From Sabellastarte sp. h YS-2021 (taxonomy: Eukaryota > Annelida > Polychaeta > Sabellida > Sabellidae): a stretch of DNA of 64,000 nucleotides. The position numbers were made by a program, and so were the translations under genes. Every line of letters starts with the position of its first letter. The stretch's first letter is position 1. The stretch spans positions 162,673,609 to 162,737,608 of the forward strand of contig OZ024929.1 of NCBI GenBank assembly GCA_964017235.1, read 5' to 3'. Under the pieces are notes generated by a model that did not search any database, was not told the DNA's origin, and saw nothing but the letters and a program-made list of their open reading frames with translations. Below, piece by piece: positions 1-9,799 of the stretch.

Positions 1-843
1 AATGAACTTACAAACTTTCTGAATGGTGATAGAATAGTATATGTTGAACCTTTCCGAAATCCACTGCCAAGAAGGGCTCAAATTGGAGGAGAAAGTGCCG
101 TTATCTTCCACAGAGGCCAAAAGAAATGGCAAAAACCCCTGTGCAACAACTGTTTTCAAGAGGGTCACTTTCGAAATCAATGCCAGAATGAGCCTTGCTG
201 CATGGTGTGTAAAAAGCCAGGTCACAGCCCAGGTGAGCCTATCTGTCCAGGATCAGCAAAACAGTTGCATAAGAATGTTGAGCCTTTCCAAGGTTACGAA
301 AGCCCATTGAGTAACTATTATCCCTGTGACTTTAAAGTCTTTGGTGTTGAGGTTAAGTCAGCTGAACATGGCTATCAGTTCTCCAAGGCTGTACAGTGTG
401 GACATGAGGATATTGCTAACCAGGTTCTCTCTGCAAAAACTGCATTGCATCCAAGGCACATTGCCTCATCACTTCCTTTTAATCCAAACTGGGAAAGTGT
501 TAAGGAGGGTCAAATGGCACAAGTCCTGGAAGCAAAGGCAAAATAATGCCAAGAATTTTGTGACATGCTGAAAGAAAGCGGAACAAAAATCTTAGCCGAA
601 GCTGTACCTGGCGACTTCTTTTGGTCGGCAGGTCTCAACAAATGTGACATTTTAAAAGTGAAAAAGAACAGTGTGCCTGGGCAGAATCGAATGGGGAAAC
701 TTCTTATGGATATAAGAGCAAAAGTTGCAAAACAAAAGACATGGAAATCAAGCCAAAGAAGAAAAAATCAGGGAAAGACAACAGCCAGGCAAACCAATGA
801 CAGAAGTGAATCGGAATCAGATTATTATTTTTCTGACTTGTAA
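1..843 (+). pseudogene. LINE ORF1: CCHC zinc knuckles fused to a NADAR (YbiA-like) domain
   Basis: Frame 1 is open from base 1 to an in-frame TAA at 544-546, then continues open in the same frame to the stop at 841-843, so one nonsense change separates the halves. Near residues 49-80 are two knuckles: CNNCFQEGHFRNQC (CX2CX4HX4C) and a CX2CX4HX6C variant. Residues from about 100 onward read as NADAR: PLSNYYPCDFKVFGVEVKSA, then EHGYQFSKA, and after the stop a segment with DFFWSAGLN and GQNRMGKLLMDIR, matching the conserved 'LSNFYP', 'EHYYQ.KA', 'D.FWG.GL' and 'G.N.LGKLLM..R' blocks of the family. The C-terminus is basic and then acidic/serine-rich. Knuckles are typical of LINE ORF1 RNA-binding proteins. 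The NADAR part is unusual and implies an ADP-ribose-type ligand, which is inference. The N-terminus is outside the window. Confidence 0.8.
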
Positions 844-2105
844 ATTTGTAGCTGAGGTTATATTTTGTGGGAGTGAATATTGTGAAATCTCTACTCTGAC
901 TATTGTAGTACAATAAGCTTTATTATGTTTATTTGATACGTGAAGTTACAGTATATATTGTAAAAAATGCCCAAAAAATTCAGTTTATTAACATGCAATG
1001 TTAGAGGTCTGAATGACCTTAACAAGTGTAGGAACGTATTTTCATGGATAAAAGATCAAAACATTGATATTGCTTTCCTGCAGGAAACCTTTTGTACACC
1101 AAACTTTGAACAAAATATAAAAACTGCCTGGAAAGGTGAGGTTCGAAATGCATGTTCTGATTCCAGTCACTCAAGAGGTGTAAGCATCTTGTTTTCTGAA
1201 AACTTTAAAGGTAAAATCATAAACACTGAAATCGGTGAAAATGGTAGAACTTTATTGGTTAATTTAGAGTACAACAACGAAATATTCACAGTAGTGTCTG
1301 TATATGCTCCAAACTGTGAATACAGCAGGATAGAGTTTTTAAAAAACTGACTAAGTGGGTTCAACAACATACAATTAACAGTAATAATGTTATCATTGCT
1401 GGTGACTTTAATGTGTGTGTCCACCCTGTGGATAGGTTTCCTCAAAGGTCTTTGATAGATAAAAGTAAAAAATGTTTTGATGTTTTCTAGACCAGTGCAA
1501 GTTGCTAGATTGTTGGCAAACAAAACATACAGGTAAGCCCGGTTTTACGTATTATGATAAGAAACACAAAAGCTACAGTAGATTGGACTATTGTCTATTA
1601 TCACAAAATTTAAGTAATGTCTTATCTGAAATTTTTATTAAACAACCACCAAGTGAAAGAAATGTTATTGATCATAAAGCCCTTATTATTTCTTTGAAAT
1701 TAAATACCATAAAACGGGGTCCCGGTTACTGGAAATTAAATAACAGTATTCTGGGAGATCATGAGTACACTTTCAATATTCAAAATATTATAAAAGAAAC
1801 AATTGTGCTATGCAAAAACAAATTGAGTAATCGACTTATCTGGGAGCTATTAAAAATAAATATCAAAGAATACTCGGTAAATTTTAGCGTTAAAAGGGCA
1901 AAATTATTAAACACAGAATTAAAAGATCTTCAGAATGAGTTAGACTCTCTTAATGATATAATAACTGAATATCATATTAGAGGAGAAACTACTGCCAACC
2001 TTGAATGTCAGAGGGATATTTTACAATCCAAGTTAGTGAAACATTACAAACTGAAGAGTGAAGGTATTGGTGTACGATCTAGGGCAAAGTGGATAAGTGA
2101 AGGTG

Positions 2106-2199
2106 GCATTCCCCTACCAGAACTATCAGCAAAAGATAAAAAGTTTTGTGACAATCCTTTTAGTGAACAAGAATTTAAGGATGTTGTTTTTGACTTAAA
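2106..2199 (+). repeat. 94-bp templated insertion copied from 2412-2505 of the same LINE
   Basis: Bases 2106-2199 duplicate 2412-2505, and the insertion is bracketed by a 22-bp direct repeat (2084-2105 and 2200-2221) that looks like a target duplication. The insertion causes the reading-frame break at 2212. Confidence 0.85.
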
Positions 2200-3988
2200 G
2201 CAAAGTGGATAAGTGAAGGTGAAAAAAATTCAAAATATTTCCTTGGTCTTGAGCAACAAAGGCAAAGTAGTAATATCATAAAAAAATTAAAAGTAGGGGA
2301 TAAAACTGTGTCTAATGAAACTGATATTCTCAATGAATTAACTAAGTTTTATAAAAAATCTCTATTCAAACCATGAGTCACTTTCTCCAAATGTCAATAG
2401 TTACTTAGCAGGCATTCCCCTACCAGAACTATCAGCAAAAGATAAAAAGTTTTGTGACAATCCTTTTAGTGAACAAGAATTTAAGGATGTTGTTTTTGAC
2501 TTAAAACTAAATAAATCCCCTGGTTTAGATCGTCTGACACCAGAATTTTACAAAGCTTTCTGGAATTACATAAAGTCACCTTACTTGGATATGATAGCCG
2601 AGTCATTCTCCCAAGGTATCTTACCAGAATCCACAAGAAAATCTGTAGTAACTTTGATCTACAAAAAGGATGACAGAGAGTTGTTAAAAAAACTATAGAC
2701 CAATTTGCTTAAGTAATTATGACTACAAATTATTATCATTTGTTTTGGCCAAAAGACTTCAAAAAGTAATTCACCATTTAATAAGCACGGTTCAAACTGG
2801 TTATATTAAGAATAGAAATATAGCAACAAATATAAGATTGATTTCTGATGTAATTGAAAAATGTGAATTTGAAAACTCACCTGGTTCAGTAATTGGGCTT
2901 GGTTTTGAAAAGGCTTTTGATAGCCTCAGTTGGGAATTTATGCAAAAAACAGTTGAGAAGTTTGGCTTTGGGGAATTTTTTTTGCAAATGGATTAATATC
3001 ATATATACTGATCCATCCCTTATCATAACAAATAGCGGATGGTTAACCAATAAGATAGCTATGGAAAAGGGGATTAGACAAGGATGTCCTTTGTCAGCAC
3101 TTTTATTTATCCTATCTGTCGAATGCCTGTCCACAAAACTACGTATGTCAAAAAACATTGACGGTATTAAAATTGGAGATACAGAAATACGAGTCCTGCA
3201 ATATGCAGATGACACAACATTGACCGTGTCAAATAATTCCTCCATAGTCCATGCACTTCAAATAATACATGATTTCACTGTGTTTTCTGGACTAAAATTA
3301 AATATGGAAAAATGTGAAGGACTATGGCTAGGAACATTGAGAAACAATCCAAAAAATTTTCATCAAATCAAATTCAACACTGAAACAATTAAAATTCTTG
3401 GGGTTTATGTAGGAACGGACAGTCAAAAGTGCATATAAAAAAACTGGGATCCAAAACTCAAACTATTTCAGAACTTATTGCTTAAGTGGGAATCAAGAAA
3501 AATCACAGTTCTGGGAAAGGCAGTAATAATAAATTCACTGGCCATACTCCTGATAAATTTCCACCTATCTGTCCTAACTGTACCTGAAAGTATACTGAGG
3601 CAATTTGAAAACATGATATTTTTTTTCTATGGGGAAAAATCCATAAGGTTAAAATGAGTGTTATAAATGAACAGTTATTGGAAGCCCAAGGTGTGGTGGC
3701 CTTGGTATCACGGATATCTTCTCCAAAGAAAGGGCATTGAAAGCTTCCTGGATCCCAAGGTTAATTGATGAATCAAAAACAGCAAAAATCTTTCAAATGC
3801 ACCTCCAAAAATGTGAGATACCATTGCATATATTGTTAAAAATGAACTTCAGAAATATAAATAAAATCGATTGCTTACAAAAACTCCCCTTTTTTTACAA
3901 AGATGTAATTAGTGCATATCACTCATGTAAATATATACAGCCAATTGTGCAACAAAATAATTATGACTTTTTCTCACAAGTTATATGG

Positions 3989-4137
3989 AGGTCCTCAGTG
4001 GCCTAGTGGTTAGCAAGTTTGGCATCTAATCATAGGCTGTCACCTCTGTGGGTTCGAGTCCCACAAGTGGCAATTCTGAGCACCTGTCCCAATATGACCC
4101 TGGCTGTTGAAGGGGACGTAAAACCCCAACTTTGACT
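3989..4137 (+). mobile_element. tRNA-derived SINE (family 1), intact copy with 15-bp TSD
   Basis: The head resembles a tRNA promoter: an A-box-like GGCCTAGTGGTTAGCAA and a B-box GGTTCGAGTCCCACAAG. The body ends in AAAACCCCAACTTTGACT rather than a poly(A). The repeat TCACAAGTTATATGG occurs at 3974-3988 and at 4138-4152, a 15-bp target-site duplication. It interrupts LINE ORF2. A near-identical copy lies at 17809-17955, a diverged one at 53818 and a deleted one at 29553. Confidence 0.9.
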
Positions 4138-5058
4138 TCACAAGTTATATGGGGGAATGAACTTTTCAGATTCAAGGACCTTCCTCTGTGTTTCAAAAAC
4201 TGGATGGATTGTGGCTTTATTTTAGTTAAAGATTTATTTGATGGTGATGGTAAGTGGGTCAGTGAAAATTATGTCTTCAATAGGTTAACACGTAAACAAA
4301 ACTGGATGAGTGAATACACTATTTTGAGAAAGGTTATTTCTAATATTGCTAAAAAATTTGATCCTAAATGCTGTAAGTATATTAATGTAGTGAAAGCTTA
4401 TAGTAGAAAAGTAATTTTAGGGAACTCTGTTTTTGACCTTTCCTCAATAAATGCTAAGATTCTTTATGATGTTTTGATTACAAAAAAGTTTATTAAACCC
4501 TATACTGAAAATATGTGGCAAAGTGAAACTGAGACAATTATCTCCAGGAATGATTGGCATATTGTTTACAACATGAATTCAAAGCTTCAGTACAAAAAAA
4601 TTGCTGAATTTAAGTATAAAATACTTCTTAATTTTTAAGCTGTGGAGAGAGGGTCAATAGATGGGATAAAGATATTTCAAAATTTTGTGAATATTGTAAA
4701 GATAGAGAAAATGTTTCACATATGCTGTTTTCCTGTGATAGAGTAAGAAATATTTGGTTTTTAATAGGTGATGAATTAAAAATAACGTTAAGACTGAAAC
4801 ATATTGTGCTAGGTTTTCTGGACAGAACACAAAAAAGTGAAGTTAGAAACCTAGTTATCATCATCATAGCATACTCAAATGTACAGCTGTTGGAATCTAT
4901 GTAAGTTTAAAAAACAAAGCTATAAAGATGCAAATATAAATGTGAAGATAAAGAAGAATTTACAGTTTTACAAAGCCGTCTTTGTGTATTTGCTTGACAA
5001 AAAAGGTTATAACTATTTACAATTTTGTGTAGATAAAATTTTACATATTTTGTAATAT

Positions 5059-5329
5059 TTCAAGAGTAAAGCTACTAATTGATGAGTACTTAAACAAAAT
5101 TAATTTTTGATTACTATTAACTTTGAGCTAAAGTATTTCTTCATTGTACTATTAGTAGTGGTGGTATGTTAATGAAATATGCCTGTCAAGTTTACACTCA
5201 TACTGTGTATGAAACGCACATGGACAAGAATCTGATGGTGGGTTGGCTACCCTTGCCCTCCCAGATTTCTGTGCACAATTGTTAAAAAGGGTAAATAAAA
5301 TAGTTATTGGAAAAAAAATAAAAAAAATA
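5059..5329. other. AT-rich spacer, no gene seen
   Basis: Between the LINE tail and a MITE end. Only short AT-rich sequence is visible; no ORF or motif could be supported. Confidence 0.6.
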
Positions 5330-5405
5330 GATAGGGTTTAAATAGGTTTTAAAAATGTTTTGTAAATGTTAAATCCATTTTAAAACGTTTCTAATGTTTA
5401 CTGGG
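5330..5405. mobile_element. Solo right end of the CCCAGTAAAC MITE family
   Basis: Closely matches the last ~75 bp of the MITE at 21835-22596 and ends in the same ATGTTTACTGGG terminus. The left part is missing. Confidence 0.75.
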
Positions 5406-5469
5406 ATCAGGCAGATTATTCAAAAGTATTGGAGCATCAAAAGCAAAACTGTGACCTAAGTGTTTTTTT

Positions 5470-7360
5470 TTTTTATTTGTGTACTGATGGGTAGTATTGA
5501 GGAACCTCCAGAAACCTCTTATCTGGGCAGTTGTATCTTGTGTCATATCTTCCACAATGAATAGACAGAAGAGGGCTGAAATAACTTGGGTGACCAGTGT
5601 GAAGAAACTTATGAATCAAAGTGACAGTTTTGAAAATACAACGAAATTCAACTGGCAACCAATGGAGTTTTTTTGAGAATAGGAGTAGCCCATGAGTATA
5701 TATTGCAATTTGTGACAATCCTACCAAGTGTGTTTTGAATACACTGCAATTTGCTCATGTTGAAACTGGACAGACTTTTGAAAGGGGAGTTGCAGTAGTC
5801 CAGAGGACTGCTCACCAGGGCATTTGCTGCCAGGACAGCAGCCTTATCCGCCAGGTACTGTCTGACCCACCAGAGATCACACATTTGAATGAAGCAGGTC
5901 TTACAAATATTGTGGACATGATCACCAAAGGAAAAATTAGTATCAAACCAGACACCCAGGTTCTTAACAACATGCTGATGGATGTGAAAGTTTATCAAAT
6001 ATCCTAACAGGTAAGTAAGAATCTAATTTCTTTAGCTGACCGTGGTCTCCAAATACGATGAACTCTCTTTTTTCAGGATTTAATTTAAGCATACTTCAAT
6101 TTATCAAAGGCTGAGGTGGCATTTTTATAGGACAAATGAGCAAACAACTGAGTGTCATCAGCATAAAAATAGAAATTGATATCATAATGCATTTGAATAA
6201 CCTTACTCAAGGGAGTGGTGTATAGAGAGAAGAGCAGAGGGCCAATAACAGAGCCTTGTGGCACTCCAAACAGCAGTTGATACAATTTTGAATGGGTTTA
6301 ACCAATTTTAATTACTTGGATTCGGTGGCTGAGATAGGAGAAGCACTTCAGGGCTGTGCTTCACACACCAAACCAGGACTTAGATAGTTCAGAAGAGTAT
6401 CATGGTCAATTGTATTGAAGGCAGCTGACAGATCAAATAAGACAAGTGCTGTAGGCTCACCACATGACAACGAGAGCTGGATCTCATTTAAATATGCATT
6501 AGGGCAGTTTCAGTGGAGTGACCAGTTTTATACTCTGATTAATGCGGATTGTCCAGATTGTTACTATTGATGTGTTGCATATTGACAACAACCCATTCTT
6601 TAAGTCATTACTTGGAACTATTGTTACTGTTGATGTGTTGCATAAGCTGTTTGATAACAACTCGTTCTTTAAGTCATCAATTGGAAATGATGCTTTCTTG
6701 ATATGGGGGGTGATGACCACCTTCTTGAATTGTTGGGGAAAACACCTTCAATCAAGGACAGATTAGCAAATTTTGTAATGGATGGGAGTAAAATATCCAC
6801 ACATTCTTCGAGAAGAAAAGTGGGGACCGGGTCTAAAAGACATGATTTTATAGGGGAATTTTTGATAATCTTAAGTATCTCATTCTCTGAGACCTCACTG
6901 AAGTGAGATAGGTTGGGGGGCAAATCAGTAGGTGGTGAATCAGTAGGTAAAACAGTTGTGGTAGACGTCAAAAACATATCTCAAATCCTCTTGATTTTTT
7001 GAGTGAAGAAGGAAGCAAAGTGATTAGCCAAGGATTTATCTGACTGTTGAGGAGGAAGAGTCATCTCGAGGCCCCTATTAAGAACTTGTCGTAGTGCCTG
7101 CCCTAACTTCTTTGGGTCACGGCTATTGTCATTGATGACAGTGCTGTAGTATTCAGCCTTGTCTCTGTTGATAATTGTGTTGCACGAGGCAATCTGTCTG
7201 GCAATCTAGTTCTGCTCAACTGAGACCTGTCTTTACACCACATACACTCAAACTGGCACCCAATTGATTTGGCCCTGTGAGATGTATCTGACAACCAGTC
7301 AGCTGGTTCTTTCTTAATTTTACCACAAATCAATGGTGCATGTCTGCCTAACAAACAATC
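5470..7360 (-). mobile_element. CR1/L2-like LINE fragment, reverse transcriptase part
   Basis: Minus-strand segments, broken by frameshifts, read in order along one RT: DSPPTDLPPNLSHFSEVSEN (about 6900), [20 protein letters not shown] with FYADDTQLF (about 6110-6270), KNLGVWFDTNFSFGDHV and LDYCNS (about 5700-5980), and KLHWLPVEFRCIFK (about 5650). These are characteristic of the CR1/L2 group. The 5' endonuclease part is absent. Around 6543-6690 a ~75-bp segment is duplicated in tandem. It is non-functional. Confidence 0.8.
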
Positions 7361-7364
7361 TATG

Positions 7365-8235
7365 ATGTCAATTAGTTTTGTGTTTCATTTTAATCAGATT
7401 TCGTTTTTCTTGCAATTCAATTTTTTAATGCCATATCAGAGGATAATTGTAACTTATTATCTAAATTTTCTAATGCTTTTTCTAAATAATCGTTTTCACA
7501 TTTTAAACATTTGGATCGTTTCACACAGTAACGAATCGTTTGCTCCTTTATTCTTAGTTTTATTAAATCAAACAATTTCTGGTTGGATATATATCCGGAA
7601 TACACTGCCTTAGTTTCAGCAAGAAGCTGTTGTATTAATACTTTATAATCATCTTCATCAAGTATAGCATTGTTTAGCTTCCAAAGTCCCTTGCCTCGAT
7701 TACTTTTTAGTATATCTAAACTTCAATGTACTGCCTTGTGATCTGGTGCCGGTGCTGTACATATATCACTGTTTATAATGAATTCTACCAGGTTGCTACT
7801 TGTAAGTATATGATCTATTCTACTATTTCTTTCAGGTTATATTGAATGCACATATGTATATGAGTTTTTATTCGGATTTTTAAGTTTAAATGAGTCTGTA
7901 AAATTGTTTGATATTTTCAGGTGTCTAAAGTGTTCACTGGATTGATCTAATTTTTATGATGCTCAGTCATTGTAAATTTACACAAATTATAATGTTCTTG
8001 TCACTTTTTGCTATAAACTTGTTTATTTTTTTCAGCAAAGTTATACGATGTTGTGCATCATTTGGGGCATAAACATTTATAAGAGTATAGATTTTGTTAT
8101 TGAAAAGTAATTTTATATTTAAAAGAAGTATTCTACCCTCTTCATCTGTTTGTTTATCAATCATACTATACTCAGTTAAGTTGTTTGTTAAAATAATCGC
8201 CACTCCCTTTACTATGACTAGAATTGGATAAACTT
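7365..8235 (-). mobile_element. L1-like LINE ORF2 endonuclease fragment
   Basis: The minus strand reads VKGVAIILTNNL, LLLNIKLLFNNKIYTLINVY followed by APN (SVYAP-like endonuclease motif) near 8050-8210, then linker sequence MYSGYISNQKLFDLIKLRIK at 7540-7605. The frame is disrupted. It is distinct from the LINE at 5470-7360. Confidence 0.65.
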
Positions 8236-8239
8236 TGAT

Positions 8240-8460
8240 AAGGTTGTCGTAATTACAAGATAATATTGTCATTTTTTGTTTTTTAAAAAATTCATATGTC
8301 ATAATTATGACATAGTAAGTTGCAATTACGACATAGTAAGTCATAATTACGAGATAATATTGTTTTTTTTTTTGTTTTAAAAAAAATTCATAAGTTGTAA
8401 TTACGACTTAGTATGTCATAATTACGACTTGTGTAAGTCATAAGTACAACTTAATTTTTT
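8240..8460. repeat. Tandem/palindromic TCATAATTACGAC-type simple repeat
   Basis: Repeated variants of GTCATAATTACGA and GACATAGTAAGT occur about every 25-30 bp, separated by T-runs. The sequence has dyad symmetry around TAATTA. Confidence 0.6.
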
Positions 8461-8619
8461 TTTCAACATGACCCTTATAGGCTTCCGTAGTTGGATAATA
8501 GAAAATGATAAAAAAATATCAGTACAAATGCTTGAGTTTTTTTAGTTTCTCCTTTGAATGTTATGAATCAGTTTTAAGTGAGTAGCTATTTGTAAAGTCT
8601 TCATTAAATCTTATTGTAG

Positions 8620-8693
8620 ATGATTGTGAAGCCTGCTGCCTTCAAAATAAAGAGAAATTTCTGCAGTGCTTTAAGGAGTGTCACAATGGTTGA
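8620..8693 (+). CDS. Orphan last coding exon of a Reeler-gene paralogue
   Basis: After an acceptor-like TTATTGTAG, phase-1 reading gives a tail with C-x2-CC-x9-C-x3-C and the core NKEKF, ending in TGA at 8691. This matches the last exon of the Reeler gene at 27052-27134 in phase, cysteine spacing and residues. The 3' flank also resembles that gene's UTR (an AGAAAAAA-CTGAAA stretch, then AATGAGGCCATTA versus AATGAGACCATTA). I see no companion exons to the left within the window; LINE fragments occupy that space. It could be a live gene whose upstream exons are outside the window, or a relic. Confidence 0.65.
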
Positions 8694-9104
8694 AGAAGCA
8701 ACAGTTTTTCCAGAAACAGAAGAAAAAAGCTGAAAGATGTAATTATCTGTTATACACTGACCATGGAGCATTACCAGAATATACACATGAATATAGATAT
8801 GTATTAAAATAAACTCGTCGTACAAGTAAATCATTTTACTTCTTTCTCAAATTATACCAAAATGCTCAAAGGCCTTCTTTTAGACCCAATCATGTAAATC
8901 TAAATGAGGCCATTAATAGGTTTCCCGGCCATAAAAAAATCATGATGTCTTAATGTAATACAATAGAGTACTTCTGTAGGCTTTAACCTCCATCATATGG
9001 CAGACTCTAAGGTGCTAGAGCCACAAAGGGAAAAGTTAAAAATCAGAATCCAGAGACATGGTTGGTATCATTGAACCTAAATATCTTTAATTTAGATAAA
9101 AATG
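8694..9104 (+). other. Probable 3' UTR and flank of the Reeler paralogue
   Basis: No ORF of note. The first ~250 bp retain similarity to the 3' flank of the Reeler gene (27135-27360), suggesting the duplication included the UTR. An AATAAA-like signal lies near 8808 (AAAATAAACT). Confidence 0.4.
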
Positions 9105-9310
9105 GATGACAGGGAAACACTGTTCAGATGTCATTTGGGAGCTCATTAAAAATAATGGAGCATCAAATGCAAAGCTATGGCTAAAACACTTCTTTGATTT
9201 GTGCACTAAAGAAAAGAATCTGCGGAATAATGTTAGACTCAATTGAGAATTTTAACATGTAAACAATAGCATAAACAGAGATTAAAATGAGAGTAAGAAC
9301 CTAAGAGTGC
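9105..9310 (-). mobile_element. CR1/L2-like LINE 3' fragment
   Basis: Resembles the 3' region of the LINE at 5410-5520 (AATGGAGCATCAAA..., ...TTGTGCACT...). It ends where the Harbinger terminal repeat begins. Confidence 0.45.
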
Positions 9311-9799
9311 AATGTAATGCAGTGTTTCCACTGGAACCGACCCTGTAACTGACCCTACGACCCTAGGGTTGGTTGCAAAAGTTGTAGAGTCGTGAGAAAA
9401 AGCACGGGAAAATGGTGGGTCTGTTATGAAATCCCGACAGGACGGTAAAGTTACAGACAGGTCGTACTGGCCATCCTGACAAGCTGTAGGGTTGGGAACC
9501 TTTTTTGCACGGCCAGTCATATAGCTTCTACGACAAGCCTTAAACCCCTAACAGACAAGCCGGATCGCAAACAGACAAGCCGTAAAGACAAACAGACAGG
9601 CCTGGAGCATGTTCCCAACCCTTCCTGACAGAACTGATTGTTTTTGTGGGTCGGAATCCAGAATCGGGATCCATATCACACTATATAAACCCCTCTCCTA
9701 TGATATGCCATTCATTTTACACTTAAAAGATGACAGGAACACATCAAGAGCAACTGATAGATCACTTGATTTTTTTTGGTTTTATTGAGTTTAATTTTT

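Larger units (their letters stand above)
967..4904 (+). pseudogene. LINE ORF2: APE endonuclease and reverse transcriptase, multiply broken
   Basis: The start at 967 gives MPKKFSLLTCNVRGLNDLNK, a typical endonuclease N-terminus. Visible endonuclease motifs are TCNVRGL, FLQET, VVSVYAPN, GDFNV (about 1402), RLDYCLLS and DHKA (about 1670). Reverse transcriptase begins near 2505 (LNKSPGLDRLTPEFY) and continues through FEKAFDSLSWEFM (catalytic Asp), GIRQGCPLSALLF, and the catalytic box QYADDTT at about 3200-3220. The C-terminal part (about 4640-4900) has FCEYCKDRENVSHMLFSC, a CxxC...H...C knuckle seen in L1/Tx1 elements. Frameshifts or stops occur around 1350, 1490, 2212, 2380, 2700, 2995, 3438 and 3640, and a SINE sits at 3989. 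It would have primed and copied the element RNA at a nicked target; this copy cannot. Confidence 0.85.
1..5058 (+). mobile_element. L1/Tx1-like non-LTR retrotransposon, decayed, 5' end outside window
   Basis: A two-ORF LINE. ORF1 (1-843) has CCHC zinc knuckles followed by a NADAR domain. ORF2 (967-4904) has an APE-type endonuclease, a reverse transcriptase with a YADD box, and a C-terminal CxxC...H...C knuckle near 4690-4735. All ORFs carry stops or frameshifts, so this copy is dead. A SINE interrupts ORF2 at 3989-4137, and a 94-bp internal segment has been re-inserted at 2106-2199. The 3' boundary is uncertain; I place it in the AT-rich tail before 5060. The left end and target-site duplication lie outside the window. 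The clade assignment rests on the endonuclease/RT order and the terminal knuckle, not on a phylogeny. Confidence 0.85.

Noticed and set aside
3989-4090. Genuine tRNA gene
   Set aside because: A- and B-box-like motifs are present, but the sequence cannot be confidently folded as a tRNA, it has target duplications and occurs several times: it is a SINE.
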